From NCBI RefSeq assembly GCF_051851555.1, contig NZ_JBPDVH010000001.1, positions 186,001 to 250,000 on the forward strand: a stretch of DNA of 64,000 nt. The letters are read 5' to 3'. Positions 1 through 9,187 of this stretch are shown here, piece by piece. A model generated the notes under the pieces. The model made no database searches. It saw only the letters and a list, made by a program, of their open reading frames with translations, and had not been told where the DNA came from. Source of the stretch: Lonepinella sp051851555. Lineage in GTDB: Bacteria; Pseudomonadota; Gammaproteobacteria; Enterobacterales; Pasteurellaceae. The translations under genes were made by a program, and so were the position numbers. How positions within the stretch are numbered: the first letter of the stretch is position 1; each line of letters opens with the position of its first letter.

Positions 1-320
1 CAGATCAATAAGGTTTGCCAAAATGGAAAGCCTTGCCAGTACCCCATCATTAACATGGCCGGCAACACGAAGATCACCGAAGATAAGGTCCCCGCAGAAG
101 AGGCTTGGGTTTGTACCATGTTATTTTCAAGAATATTGGCATCTTTGAAAAATTTTAATACTGCCATAGAAATCACGGCAGCCGGAATAGAGGAAGCGAA
201 CGTTAAGCCCACTTTCAGCCCTAAATAAACGTTTGACGCCGTAAACACGACGGTAATTAACGCCCCGAGAATCGTTCCTCGCAGTGTTAATTCTTTTAAT
301 GAAAGATCATTGCTTGACAT
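1..320 (-). CDS. OPT-family oligopeptide transporter, N-terminal part (cut by window edge)
   Basis: Reading the minus strand from an ATG at 318-320 gives an open frame of 106 codons that runs off the left edge. It begins MSSNDLSLKELTLRG, followed by a hydrophobic stretch with NVYLGLKVGLTFASSIPAAV and then MVQTQASSAGTLSSVIFVLP. This is the N-terminal signature of OPT-family oligopeptide transporters, inner-membrane proteins that import small peptides or peptide-metal complexes. The glycine/serine-rich first membrane hairpin and the QTQAS motif drive the call. Only about one sixth of a usual-length protein is present, so the substrate cannot be stated. A ribosome-binding stretch (AAGGGA) lies upstream of the ATG. 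The gene follows nudE on the same strand across 128 AT-rich bases. Confidence 0.85.
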   Translation of the reverse strand, partial: MSSNDLSLKELTLRGTILGALITVVFTASNVYLGLKVGLTFASSIPAAVISMAVLKFFKDANILENNMVQTQASSAGTLSSVIFVLPAMLMMGYWQGFPFWQTLLI

Positions 321-448
321 ATAAATTATCCCTTAATATAAAAAACCTCAGTATCTTACTGTAATTTACGCCGTAAAAAAAGCATAAATATCACCATATA
401 ATAATTAATCAACTTTATTTAATAAAATTTAATTAATTTAACGAATTT
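321..448 (-). promoter_or_regulatory. AT-rich upstream region of the OPT transporter gene
   Basis: The 128 bases between nudE and the transporter start are very AT-rich. They contain a small palindrome, TTTAC-GCC-GTAAA, at about 365-377 that could bind a regulator. Several TATAAT-like hexamers are possible, and none stands out. I see no convincing terminator hairpin after nudE. Confidence 0.35.
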
Positions 449-1006
449 TTATATTTTTTCTAAATAATCTCGCAAAGCATAAATAGCGACTAAATTACGA
501 CTCTCACAAAAATCAGGATTGTTCAGTAATTCATCTAATTTTGCCAAAGGGAAACGCAGGATTTCTAACGGCTCCGGCTCATCACCCTCTAATTTTGATG
601 GATAAAAATCGCGTGCCACTAAAATGTGCATTGGGCTGTTCATAAAAGTTAAATTAGAATTGACCGTGCGTAAATGAATAAACTGTTTGGCGCCCAAGCC
701 CAGTTCTTCTTGCATTTCACGGTTGGCACTTTGTTCAATGGTTTCCTCTTTTTCCATCAACCCTTTGCAGAAACCCAACTCATAACGCTCGGTTCCCATG
801 GCATATTCTCGCACCATTAACAGATCATCGCCATCAATCGGCAACACCATCACCGCCGCCCGACTGGCAGGCTTAAAACGCTCATAAGTGCGGTGAATTC
901 CATTGGAGAATTTGAGATCCACCGATTGAATGGTAAAAATACGGGATTGACAAGCAGTTTGAATGTTCAAAATTTGTGGTAAGGTTTTTTCAGAAAATAG
1001 GGGCAT
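449..1006 (-). CDS. nudE: ADP compounds hydrolase NudE (Nudix hydrolase)
   Basis: This is a cytoplasmic Nudix hydrolase of 185 aa. The family cleaves ADP-linked compounds such as ADP-ribose, NADH and Ap3A into AMP plus a phosphorylated remnant, using Mg2+. The complete Nudix box (G-x5-E-x7-REUxEExGU) sits at residues 82-104, ending REMQEELGL. The segment EGDEPEPL after the box matches the NudE subgroup seen in E. coli rather than other Nudix enzymes. The ATG at 1004-1006 gives the usual family length. It lies next to hslR-hslO, the same neighbourhood as in enterobacteria (nudE ... hslR-hslO), which supports the assignment. Confidence 0.93.
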   Translation of the reverse strand: MPLFSEKTLPQILNIQTACQSRIFTIQSVDLKFSNGIHRTYERFKPASRAAVMVLPIDGDDLLMVREYAMGTERYELGFCKGLMEKEETIEQSANREMQEELGLGAKQFIHLRTVNSNLTFMNSPMHILVARDFYPSKLEGDEPEPLEILRFPLAKLDELLNNPDFCESRNLVAIYALRDYLEKI

Positions 1007-1078
1007 TTTGTGATCTCTCGTTTTACAAAAAATAAGAATAACGATACCATAAACAGCGAACAGATTTAAGGGAAAATC

Positions 1079-1492
1079 ATGGCAAAAGGTAAATCAAATA
1101 AATCACAGGCACAACAAGACGATAATGATGTTCGTCTTGATAAATGGTTATGGGCAGCACGTTTCTACAAAACTCGCACCATTGCCAAAGAAATGATTGA
1201 CGGTGGTAAGGTGCATTATAATGGACAACGCACGAAACCCAATAAAACCGTGGAAATCGGTGCAAACATCAAATTACGCCAAGGCAACGAAGAAAAAGAG
1301 ATCAACGTCACCGCACTTTCCACACAACGCCGTGGCGCCCCCGAGGCACAATTACTGTATTGCGAAACGGCGCAAAGTATTGAAACACGTGAAAAAATTG
1401 CATTAGCTCGCAAAATGAATGCTATGCCACATCCTGATCGTCGACCAAATAAAAAAGAACGGCGAGAACTCATTCAATTTAAACATCAGTAA
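1079..1492 (+). CDS. hslR: Heat shock protein 15 (ribosome-associated S4-domain protein)
   Basis: HslR/Hsp15 binds 50S subunits that still carry a nascent chain on peptidyl-tRNA and helps recycle stalled ribosomes. The protein has 137 aa (E. coli 133). An S4 RNA-binding domain at about residues 17-76 begins VRLDKWLWAARFYKTR and contains the typical glycine turn in the DGGKV segment. A basic tail ends RRPNKKERREL. The start ATG follows AAGGGAAAATC. hslO follows 60 bases downstream in the same orientation, as in E. coli, so the two are probably co-expressed; an inverted uptake-signal pair lies in the gap. Confidence 0.94.
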   Translation: MAKGKSNKSQAQQDDNDVRLDKWLWAARFYKTRTIAKEMIDGGKVHYNGQRTKPNKTVEIGANIKLRQGNEEKEINVTALSTQRRGAPEAQLLYCETAQSIETREKIALARKMNAMPHPDRRPNKKERRELIQFKHQ

Positions 1493-1552
1493 CCAAATCA
1501 CAAAAAGTGCGGTAAAATACACCGCAGTTTTTACAAGGAACCACAAAAGAAC

Positions 1553-2431
1553 ATGGCCGATTACTTAAAAGACCCTCACAAAGATAACGACAAACTGTAT
1601 CGCTACCTCTTCCAAAACCGTGCCGTACGTGGCGAATGGGTGCGGATTAACCAAAGTTTTATCGATACCTTAAATACCCATCATTACCCAAAAGCCGTAC
1701 AAAACTTACTTGGCGAAATGCTGGTCGCCACTACCTTACTCACCGCTACGCTAAAATTTAACGGCAATATTACCGTGCAAATTCAAGGCGACGGTCCGTT
1801 AAAATTAGCCTTAGTCAATGGTTCCGACAGCCAACAAATCCGTGCGTTAGCTCGCTTGCAAGGCGAAGTTACCGACCAAATGAGCTTGCAACAAATGATT
1901 GGCAAAGGCGTGTTAGTGATCACCATTGCGCCAAACGAGGGCGAGCGCTATCAAGGTGTGGTCGCCTTAGACAAACCGACCATTACCGAATGCCTAGAAG
2001 ATTATTTCATGCGTTCCGAACAACTACAAACGCAATTAATTATTCACACCGGTGAATTTGAGGGTAACCCCGTTGCGGCTGGCATGTTGTTACAAATTAT
2101 GCCAGATGGTCAGGGTTCACCGGAAGATTTTGAGCATTTAGCCACGCTCACCACCACCATCAAACCCGAAGAAATTTTCGGTTTATCGGCGGAAGAAATG
2201 CTGTACCGTTTATATCACGAAGAAAGTGTTGAAGTGTACCCTGCTCAACCTATCGTCTTTCATTGCGGTTGTTCCGCCGAACGTTCAGGCTCTGCTTTAA
2301 TGTTAATTTCAGATGCTGAAATAGATGAAATCCTAGCAGAACATAATGGCAGCATTGATATGCAATGTGAATGTTGCGGCACCCATTATTTCTTTAATAA
2401 AGAAAAAATTGCGCAACTTAAAGCGCAATAA
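1553..2431 (+). CDS. hslO: Redox-regulated chaperone Hsp33
   Basis: Hsp33 is a cytoplasmic holdase switched on by oxidative unfolding. Its Zn-binding redox switch is complete: CxC at residues 238/240 and CxxC at 272/275, followed by GTHYFF. The N-terminal part (DKLYRYLFQN, VRGEWVRI) and the substrate-binding core are full length (292 aa, same as E. coli). Oxidation of the four cysteines releases zinc and unfolds the linker in the known family members. It is downstream of hslR, so a heat- and redox-stress pair sits here. The start ATG at 1553 matches family N-termini. Confidence 0.95.
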   Translation: MADYLKDPHKDNDKLYRYLFQNRAVRGEWVRINQSFIDTLNTHHYPKAVQNLLGEMLVATTLLTATLKFNGNITVQIQGDGPLKLALVNGSDSQQIRALARLQGEVTDQMSLQQMIGKGVLVITIAPNEGERYQGVVALDKPTITECLEDYFMRSEQLQTQLIIHTGEFEGNPVAAGMLLQIMPDGQGSPEDFEHLATLTTTIKPEEIFGLSAEEMLYRLYHEESVEVYPAQPIVFHCGCSAERSGSALMLISDAEIDEILAEHNGSIDMQCECCGTHYFFNKEKIAQLKAQ

Positions 2432-2454
2432 TTGACTCATTTAAAAGGATAACC

Positions 2455-3192
2455 ATGTCAGAACAAATTTATGGCATTCATGCCGTGAGTGCCTTTTTAC
2501 AACGTACGCCCGAACGTATTATTGAAGTGTTAGTACTTAAAGGCCGTGAAGATAAACGCTTACAGCCTTTACTCAACGACTTGCACAAATTAGGCATTAC
2601 GGTGCAATTTCTCAACCGTCAAAGTTTGGATAACAAAGCCAACGGCGAAGTGCATCAAGGCATTATTGCCCGAGTGCAAGCAGCCAAAGAATTAAATGAA
2701 AACGATCTGGATCAGATTTTGCAAAACAAACAAAGTCCGTTTTTATTGGTGCTAGACGGCGTGACCGATCCACATAATCTCGGGGCTTGTTTACGGACCG
2801 CCGATGCCGCAGGTGTGGATGCAGTGATTGTACCAAAAGATAAATCCGCGCAATTAACGTCAGTCGCTCGTAAAGTCGCTTGTGGTGCAGCGGAAACCAT
2901 GCCCTTAGTTCGGGTAACAAATTTAGCTCGTACCTTGCGAGAACTACAGCAAGATCACAATATCTGGGTGATTGGTACGGCGGGCGAAGCCACAGAAACC
3001 CTGTATCAAACCAAATTAACAGGCGCTATTGCCTTAGTGATGGGCGCCGAGGGAGAGGGTATGCGACGCTTAACTCGTGAATGTTGTGATCAGTTAGTGA
3101 GCATTCCCATGGCAGGATCGGTTTCATCCCTTAACGTTTCCGTTGCTACGGGGGTGTGTTTGTTTGAGATTGTGAGACAGCGATTAGGCTGA
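2455..3192 (+). CDS. rlmB: 23S rRNA (guanosine-2'-O-)-methyltransferase RlmB
   Basis: RlmB is a SpoU-family enzyme that methylates the 2'-O of G2251 in the 23S rRNA P-loop, using S-adenosylmethionine. The 245-aa protein has an N-terminal substrate-binding domain (IYGIHAVSAFL) and a C-terminal trefoil-knot domain. The SpoU motifs are clear: DPHNLGACLRTADAAG near 102-118, LVMGAEGEGM near 195-204 and IPMAGSVSSLNVSVA near 218-232. Length equals the E. coli protein. The start follows AAAAGGATAACC. It is 23 bases after hslO, so it could be read through from the hsl pair. Confidence 0.95.
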   Translation: MSEQIYGIHAVSAFLQRTPERIIEVLVLKGREDKRLQPLLNDLHKLGITVQFLNRQSLDNKANGEVHQGIIARVQAAKELNENDLDQILQNKQSPFLLVLDGVTDPHNLGACLRTADAAGVDAVIVPKDKSAQLTSVARKVACGAAETMPLVRVTNLARTLRELQQDHNIWVIGTAGEATETLYQTKLTGAIALVMGAEGEGMRRLTRECCDQLVSIPMAGSVSSLNVSVATGVCLFEIVRQRLG

Positions 3193-3239
3193 TTTTTATG
3201 CTCTAATCGCTTAAATATTGCTCCCTCTAACGAGGGAGC
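3181..3239. terminator. Probable bidirectional terminator between rlmB and rpoD
   Basis: Two hairpins lie between the convergent genes. One is CGATTAG/CTAATCG (3181-3187 with 3203-3209), overlapping the rlmB stop codon. The other is GCTCCCTC-TAAC-GAGGGAGC (3220-3239). T-tracts are weak, so strength is uncertain. Confidence 0.5.
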
Positions 3240-3262
3240 TAACGATAAGTAGAAATTGGCGT

Positions 3263-5131
3263 TTACTCATCTAGGAAACTACGCAATGTTTCCGAGCGAC
3301 TTGGATGACGTAATTTACGTAATGCTTTAGCCTCAATTTGACGAATACGTTCACGGGTCACATCAAATTGTTTACCCACTTCTTCCAACGTATGGTCGGT
3401 GTTCATATCAATCCCGAAACGCATGCGTAGTACTTTGGATTCTCTCGGGGTTAAACCCTCCAACACTTCATGGGTGGCTGCTCGTAGACTTTGTGCAGTG
3501 GCACTGTCTAATGGCAATTCAAGGGTACTGTCCTCGATAAAATCACCTAAATGTGAATCGTCGTCATCACCGATTGGGGTTTCCATAGAAATCGGTTCTT
3601 TAGCAATTTTCAACACTTTACGAATTTTATCTTCTGGCATGCCCATCCGTTCTGCCAATTCTTCTGGTGTAGCCTCGCGTCCCATTTCTTGCAACATTTG
3701 ACGGGAAATGCGGTTCAATTTATTGATGGTTTCAATCATATGTACTGGAATACGAATAGTCCGTGCCTGATCCGCAATGGAGCGAGTAATGGCCTGACGA
3801 ATCCACCAAGTGGCATAGGTGGAGAATTTGTAACCACGACGGTATTCAAATTTATCCACGGCTTTCATCAAGCCAATGTTGCCCTCTTGAATCAGATCAA
3901 GGAATTGCAAGCCACGGTTGGTGTATTTTTTCGCAATGGAAATCACCAAACGCAAGTTAGCCTCCACCATTTCTTTTTTGGCTTTACGGGCTTTGGATTC
4001 ACCTTGTGCGACACGTTCGCCAATTTCACGAATTTGTGGAATAGTTAAGCGGGATTCTTGTTCAAGCTGTTGTAAGCGTACAATGGCTTGACGAATATTG
4101 TCGGCATATTCCGCCAATTTCGGTGCATAGGTTTTCTTGCTGTCTAGAATTTTGACTAACCACGCATCGTTAGTTTCTTTGCCATAAAAGACTTTAATAA
4201 AATCGTCCTTTGGCATTCTGGCATAATCCACGGCCCAACGTTGAATTTGGCGTTCTTCTTTGCGCATGCGTTTCATCATGTCTCGAATCGACATCACCAA
4301 TAAATCAAATTGGCGTGGCACTAAGCGGAATTGTACAAAAATTTCAGATAACGCTTGAATTTCTGACCGCACTTTTTTATGCGTGCGTCCGTGTTTTTCA
4401 ATCAGGCCTAAAATTTTAATGTGTTGCGCTTTTAATGCCGCAAATTTCTCTCTGGCCACTTCTGGATCAATGGCATTATCGCTGTCATCGGAGCTAGATT
4501 CGGTTTCTTCTTCATCTTCTTCATCATCTAAATCCACATCTGCGACTTCTGAATTTTCATCATCGTCTTCATCGGCCATATCCTCATCAATTTCTTCAAT
4601 GGCCTCTTCTTCCACCACATTCGGATCCACAAAGCCAGTGATCAAATCCACTAAACGTACCGATCCATCTTCCACTTTTTCGTATTGTTCTAATAAATAA
4701 GTCAAGGATTCTGGGTATTCTGCCACCGCACTTTGCACGGCATTAATGCCGTCTTCAATGCGTTTAGCAATATCAATTTCACCCTCACGGGTTAGCAATT
4801 CGACACTCCCCATTTCACGCATATACATGCGCACAGGATCTGTGGTACGCCCTAATTCTGCCTCTACGCTAGATAAAACTTGGGTCGCTTCTTCGATCAC
4901 ATCATCATTAATATTATCGATATTTTCATTTAAGATAAGATCATCTGCATCGGGTGCGGTTTCCAATACAAGAATCCCAGCATCTGTGATCATCTGAATA
5001 ATATTATCGATCTGTTCAGCATCAACCAATTCTTCAGGAAGATGGTCGTTGACTTCAGCAAAGGTTAAATAGCCCTGTTCTTGCCCTTGTGCTATTAACA
5101 ATTTTAATTGTGATTGTGGATTTTGCTCCAT
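3263..5131 (-). CDS. rpoD: RNA polymerase primary sigma factor sigma-70
   Basis: RpoD directs RNA polymerase to housekeeping promoters. The 622-aa protein has region 1.1 at the N-terminus, region 1.2 (DPVRMYMREMGSVELLTREGE), a non-conserved acidic insert rich in Asp/Glu (about 187-225), and regions 2.1-2.4 (EANLRLVISIAKKYTNRGL, FSTYATWWIRQAITR). It ends with regions 3 and 4, including LEEVGKQFDVTRERIRQIEAKALRKLR. Length is close to E. coli (613). It is the last gene of the rpsU-dnaG-rpoD operon, 89 bases after dnaG. Two uptake-signal copies lie inside the coding sequence (near 4369 and 4725). Confidence 0.98.
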   Translation of the reverse strand: MEQNPQSQLKLLIAQGQEQGYLTFAEVNDHLPEELVDAEQIDNIIQMITDAGILVLETAPDADDLILNENIDNINDDVIEEATQVLSSVEAELGRTTDPVRMYMREMGSVELLTREGEIDIAKRIEDGINAVQSAVAEYPESLTYLLEQYEKVEDGSVRLVDLITGFVDPNVVEEEAIEEIDEDMADEDDDENSEVADVDLDDEEDEEETESSSDDSDNAIDPEVAREKFAALKAQHIKILGLIEKHGRTHKKVRSEIQALSEIFVQFRLVPRQFDLLVMSIRDMMKRMRKEERQIQRWAVDYARMPKDDFIKVFYGKETNDAWLVKILDSKKTYAPKLAEYADNIRQAIVRLQQLEQESRLTIPQIREIGERVAQGESKARKAKKEMVEANLRLVISIAKKYTNRGLQFLDLIQEGNIGLMKAVDKFEYRRGYKFSTYATWWIRQAITRSIADQARTIRIPVHMIETINKLNRISRQMLQEMGREATPEELAERMGMPEDKIRKVLKIAKEPISMETPIGDDDDSHLGDFIEDSTLELPLDSATAQSLRAATHEVLEGLTPRESKVLRMRFGIDMNTDHTLEEVGKQFDVTRERIRQIEAKALRKLRHPSRSETLRSFLDE

Positions 5132-5220
5132 AAATGGCTCCGCCTTTACTTGGGTTCGTTGAGATAGTTAAGATAAAATGGGTTAAATTTTATCACTCTT
5201 GTGGCTAATTCACTATTGTT

Positions 5221-6972
5221 TTATTTCGCTCGTACGGTTAATAAGTGAGCAAGCTCTTGTTTTTCTGTTTCGTCTAAACCGTTAGTTCGGTCTTTGGCGA
5301 TTAATTGTTCAATACGACGTTCGACAATTTGCACCAACAAGAAATTATAGGTTTCAATGTAGGTCGCACTAATATGTTCATCTTCTATTAGATGATCCCA
5401 TGTGGCCAAAATTTCAAGGGGTTTATAGTCTTCGGTATCACGAAAATGTTCTAAAATTTGCCCTAAGGTCATCCCCACATTGTCACGGCATAATGTGGTT
5501 AATTTATCGAATAAAGCCAAACCTGGTTCATTTAAACTTGCTAGGGGAGAAACGTCATAGTCAAATTCTAGTGCCAATTGCGGATTTTGCAATAATAGGG
5601 CGATCATCAAACGCATAGGCGTTCGTTTCACTTCGGGCATTTTTTGCACCGCACTTTTTTGTTTTGGTTGTGCTAATAAACGTTCAATTTGTTGAGGATC
5701 GATAATACCTAATTTATGGGCTAAACTATTTTTTAAATAAATCCGCAACATTTCGCCCGGAATACGTTCAATTAATGGCACCGCTAACGACGCTAATTTA
5801 CTTTTGCCCTCTTTACTGTCTAAGCTGACGTCTTTCAGTAGGTGATCAAATAAGAAATCGCTCAAGGATTGGGCTTGTTGTAAATAATCCTCAAATTGTT
5901 GTTTGCCATATTGACGAATATAGGTGTCGGGATCTTCCCCCTCTGGCAGAAAAACAAATTGTAACTGACGGCCATCTTCTAAATAAGGCAAGGCGTTTTC
6001 TAAGGCTCGCCATGCAGCGGCTCGGCCCGCTCGGTCACCGTCGTAACAACAAATCACTTGATCGGTGGTACGAAAGAGCTGATTAATTTGTTCTGGTGTG
6101 GTGGCTGTGCCGAGTGAGGCCACTGCATAATCCACCCCAAATTGCGCCAAGGCCACCACATCCATATAGCCCTCCACCACCAACAAGGCTTTCGGGCTAT
6201 CGTTAATTTGCAAGGCCTCATATAAACCATACAGCTCATTGCCTTTGTGATAAGTCACGCTCTCTGGTGAATTAAGGTATTTGGGCGTGCCGTCGCCAAT
6301 CACTCGTCCACCAAAGGCAATCACTCGACCACGGCGGTCACGAATAGGAAACATCACACGATCACGGAATGTATCATAGACCTTGCCACGTTCACTGCGT
6401 TTTAGCATGCCTAAGGAAAACAAACGTTCCTGTTCGGCTTTGTTATGGCCAAAGTGACGCACCACCAGATCAAAGCTATCGGGGACAAAACCAATGGCAA
6501 AACGGGCAATAATCTCGTCGGATAAGCCGCGTTGTTGTAAATAGGCTTGTGCATGGGCAAATTGTGGCAATTGTTGTTGATACAATTCCGCAATTTCTTG
6601 CATTAATTGATACAGATCTTTTTTGGTTTGATAATTCACATAAGGTTTATCAGACTTATGTTGGCGTTCTTCCCGTGGCACGTCTAAGCCAAGCATAGCG
6701 GCTAATTCTTCCACCGCCTCAACAAATTCCAGTTTGTCGTATTCCATTAAAAAGCTGATGGCATTACCATGGGCGCCACAACCAAAACAATGGTAAAACT
6801 GTTTGCTTTTGCTGACCGTAAAAGACGGGGTCTTTTCATGATGAAAAGGGCAACAGGCTTGATAATTATTGCTACCGGCTTTTTTCAGTTTTACCCGAGA
6901 ATTCACCACATCAATAATATCCGCTTTTGCCACAATATCATTAATAAAAGAACGTGGAATCAAACCAGCCAT
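5221..6972 (-). CDS. dnaG: DNA primase
   Basis: DnaG makes RNA primers for replication. The start was set at ATG 6970-6972 (MAGLIPRSFIND) because family proteins begin there and AAGGG precedes it; the longer frame to 7008 adds 12 unconserved residues. This gives 583 aa (E. coli 581). Seen in order: an N-terminal zinc finger (CCPFHHEKTPSF ... HCFGCGAHG), the TOPRIM catalytic core (VVEGYMDVVAL, then CYDGDRAGRAAA) and a C-terminal helicase-binding domain. It is the middle gene of the rpsU-dnaG-rpoD operon. Confidence 0.97.
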   Translation of the reverse strand: MAGLIPRSFINDIVAKADIIDVVNSRVKLKKAGSNNYQACCPFHHEKTPSFTVSKSKQFYHCFGCGAHGNAISFLMEYDKLEFVEAVEELAAMLGLDVPREERQHKSDKPYVNYQTKKDLYQLMQEIAELYQQQLPQFAHAQAYLQQRGLSDEIIARFAIGFVPDSFDLVVRHFGHNKAEQERLFSLGMLKRSERGKVYDTFRDRVMFPIRDRRGRVIAFGGRVIGDGTPKYLNSPESVTYHKGNELYGLYEALQINDSPKALLVVEGYMDVVALAQFGVDYAVASLGTATTPEQINQLFRTTDQVICCYDGDRAGRAAAWRALENALPYLEDGRQLQFVFLPEGEDPDTYIRQYGKQQFEDYLQQAQSLSDFLFDHLLKDVSLDSKEGKSKLASLAVPLIERIPGEMLRIYLKNSLAHKLGIIDPQQIERLLAQPKQKSAVQKMPEVKRTPMRLMIALLLQNPQLALEFDYDVSPLASLNEPGLALFDKLTTLCRDNVGMTLGQILEHFRDTEDYKPLEILATWDHLIEDEHISATYIETYNFLLVQIVERRIEQLIAKDRTNGLDETEKQELAHLLTVRAK

Positions 6973-7017
6973 AGATAACCCTTTATGTGAGCCAAACCAA
7001 GACAACAATTAAATGAA

Positions 7018-7050
7018 CAAAACCGTGATTCCAAGTGGTTTCACGGTTTG
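7018..7050 (-). terminator. Attenuator hairpin between rpsU and dnaG
   Basis: On the minus strand AAACCGTGA and TCACGGTTT (arms 7041-7049 and 7020-7028) form a 9-bp stem with a 12-base loop, followed by TTTTGTTCATTT. E. coli has a partial terminator at the same place that lowers dnaG relative to rpsU. The sequence supports the same arrangement here. Confidence 0.7.
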
Positions 7051-7080
7051 TTTAGCGCAAATGTTAATTAGAACGTCTAA

Positions 7081-7296
7081 TTAATATAAACGTGTGTTGC
7101 GAGAGTTCTCACGTGCAACACGTTTTGCGTGACGTTTAGCACGAGAAATATTTTCACGTTTACGAATTGTTGTTGGTTTTTCGTAGAATTCACGTGCACG
7201 CACTTCTGCTAAAATACCCGCTTTTTCGCAAGAGCGTTTGAAACGACGTAATGCAACGTCAAATGATTCGTTTTCACGAACTTTAATTACTGGCAT
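7081..7296 (-). CDS. rpsU: 30S ribosomal protein bS21
   Basis: This is a 71-aa, highly basic protein starting MPVIKVRENESFDVALRRFKR and ending in an Arg-rich tail, the standard bS21 sequence and length. bS21 sits near the anti-Shine-Dalgarno helix on the 30S subunit and assists initiation. It is the first gene of the macromolecular-synthesis operon rpsU-dnaG-rpoD, divergent from tsaD as in E. coli. AGAGGTGATGGCTT precedes the ATG as ribosome-binding site. The 200-base divergent gap upstream must hold promoters for both directions. Confidence 0.98.
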   Translation of the reverse strand: MPVIKVRENESFDVALRRFKRSCEKAGILAEVRAREFYEKPTTIRKRENISRAKRHAKRVARENSRNTRLY

Positions 7297-7500
7297 AAGC
7301 CATCACCTCTATTAAAATTTGATAAATAAGTTGAGTTAATTTTGCAAAATTACTGAGTAACTTACTCAATAAAGGTCGCAATTTTAATCTAATTTACCCC
7401 TAAAAGTAAAGTAGGATTTTGATCTTTTCTGTGCAAAATCGCTAAAGTGCGGTAAAATCTCACTTATTTTTTAGCAGAATAACAAAATAAAGAGTATTTG

Positions 7501-8535
7501 ATGAAGATCCTAGGCATTGAAACTTCCTGTGATGAAACCGGCGTGGCGATTTATGATGAACAACAAGGCTTGATCGCCAATCAACTGTATAGCCAAATTG
7601 CCTTGCATGCGGATTACGGTGGTGTGGTGCCAGAATTGGCCTCCCGTGATCATATTCGCAAAACCTTGCCCTTAATTCAGCAAGCCTTGCAACAAGCCAA
7701 TCTCACCGCTCAGGATATTGATGGCATTGCGTACACCTCTGGCCCAGGTTTAGTTGGCGCCTTGTTAGTGGGCGCCACCATTGCTCGCTCACTGGCTTAT
7801 GCGTGGCATATTCCCGCTATTGGCGTACATCACATGGAGGGGCATTTACTTGCACCCATGTTAGAACGGCCCGAAAATCGACCGCAGTTTCCTTTTGTGG
7901 CCTTGTTAGTGTCGGGTGGACATACGCAATTAGTGCAAGTCGAGGGCGTGGGGCTTTATCAATTATTGGGTGAAAGTATTGATGACGCCGCCGGTGAGGC
8001 CTTTGATAAAACCGCTAAATTACTGGGTTTAGATTACCCCGGTGGCGCCGCCCTTTCTCGTTTAGCCGAACAAGGGCAAACGGGGCGTTTTGTGTTTCCC
8101 AAACCTATGACGGATCGACCGAGCTTAGATTTCAGTTTTTCTGGCTTAAAAACGGCGGCGGCCAATACGATCAACCAATTAATCAAACAACAAGGCGAAC
8201 TCAGCCAACAAGACAAAGCGGATATTGCTCACGCTTTCCAAACTGCCGTGGTCGATACCTTAGCGATTAAATGCAAACGAGCATTAGCCCAAACGGGCTA
8301 CAATCGTTTAGTTATTGCGGGTGGGGTCAGTGCAAACAAGCAATTACGCCAAGGCTTACAGCAATTAATGCAAAGTTTAAAAGGGCAAGTCTTTTACCCT
8401 GCCCCCGAATTTTGCACGGACAACGGTGCCATGATCGCTTACGTGGGTTTTTTACGTTTAAAAAATGGTGAACAATCGGATCTCGCCATTGACGTCAAAC
8501 CCCGCTGGGCCATGACGGAATTGGCATCAATTTAA
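7501..8535 (+). CDS. tsaD: tRNA N6-adenosine threonylcarbamoyltransferase TsaD
   Basis: TsaD transfers the threonylcarbamoyl group to A37 of ANN-decoding tRNAs, working with TsaB, TsaC and TsaE. ATG 7501 is taken as the start (MKILGIETSCDETG); the TTG just before it gives no extra conserved residue. The 344-aa protein carries the metal-binding HMEGH at 111-115, the ASKHA nucleotide fold (GIETSCDETGVA; LVSGGHTQL) and a C-terminal CTDNGAMIAY motif. It faces rpsU divergently, the widely conserved arrangement. An uptake-signal copy lies at about 7445. Confidence 0.97.
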   Translation: MKILGIETSCDETGVAIYDEQQGLIANQLYSQIALHADYGGVVPELASRDHIRKTLPLIQQALQQANLTAQDIDGIAYTSGPGLVGALLVGATIARSLAYAWHIPAIGVHHMEGHLLAPMLERPENRPQFPFVALLVSGGHTQLVQVEGVGLYQLLGESIDDAAGEAFDKTAKLLGLDYPGGAALSRLAEQGQTGRFVFPKPMTDRPSLDFSFSGLKTAAANTINQLIKQQGELSQQDKADIAHAFQTAVVDTLAIKCKRALAQTGYNRLVIAGGVSANKQLRQGLQQLMQSLKGQVFYPAPEFCTDNGAMIAYVGFLRLKNGEQSDLAIDVKPRWAMTELASI

Positions 8536-8548
8536 AAGGTTAACAACC

Positions 8549-9130
8549 ATGGCAAAACTCTATTTTTATTACTCCACCATGAACGCAGGAAAATCCACCA
8601 CCCTGTTGCAATCAGCCTACAACTATGTGGAACGTCAAATGAACGTGTTGCTTTACACCGCGGCCATTGACGATCGCTTTGGTGTCGGGAAAATTACCTC
8701 AAGAATTGGTATCAGCCAAGAGGCAAGATTATTTAATAAAAACAGCAATCTCTGGCAAGAAATCAAGCTACATGTGGAACAAGAGAAATTACATTGTATT
8801 TTGATCGACGAGGCGCAATTTTTAAGTCAAGCACAGGTTCGTCAATTAAGTGATGTGGTGGATAAGCTCAATATTCCCGTGTTATGTTATGGTTTACGCA
8901 CGGATTTTCAGGCGAATTTATTTGAGGGCAGCCAACATTTACTCGCTTGGGCGGATCAATTAGAAGAATTGAAAACCATTTGCTATTGCGGTCGTAAGGC
9001 CAATTTTGTGTTGCGTTTAAATGCGCAAGGCGAGGTGGTGAAAGACGGCAATCAAATTGAAATCGGTGGCAATGATAAATACCTTTCCGTCTGTCGCCGA
9101 CATTATAAAGAAATGATGGAAAATGCTTAA
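8549..9130 (+). CDS. tdk: Thymidine kinase
   Basis: Tdk phosphorylates thymidine in the salvage pathway. The 193-aa protein starts MAKLYFYYSTMNAGKSTTLLQ: the P-loop MNAGKSTT is at 11-18. ILIDEAQFLS contains the Walker-B aspartate and the catalytic glutamate. YGLRTDF is the lasso-side motif, and a zinc site is formed by CYC near 148-150 with CRRHY near the C-terminus. Length is close to E. coli Tdk (205). It starts 13 bases after tsaD on the same strand, so the two may share a transcript. The stop codon TAA is part of the terminator arm. Confidence 0.96.
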   Translation: MAKLYFYYSTMNAGKSTTLLQSAYNYVERQMNVLLYTAAIDDRFGVGKITSRIGISQEARLFNKNSNLWQEIKLHVEQEKLHCILIDEAQFLSQAQVRQLSDVVDKLNIPVLCYGLRTDFQANLFEGSQHLLAWADQLEELKTICYCGRKANFVLRLNAQGEVVKDGNQIEIGGNDKYLSVCRRHYKEMMENA

Positions 9131-9180
9131 AGTGCGGTGCGAATATTGGCAAAACTCGCCCCAAAAACACCGCACTTTCT
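9129..9180. terminator. Inverted uptake-signal pair acting as terminator
   Basis: AAAGTGCGGTG (9129-9139) and CACCGCACTTT (9168-9178) form an 11-bp stem with a 28-base loop between convergent tdk and the yjjB-type gene. The left arm overlaps the tdk stop codon. Confidence 0.75.
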
Positions 9181-9187
9181 GTCGCCA

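Noticed and set aside
7498..7500. TTG as start of tsaD
   Set aside because: The ATG directly after it matches family N-termini and has better spacing to the ribosome-binding site.
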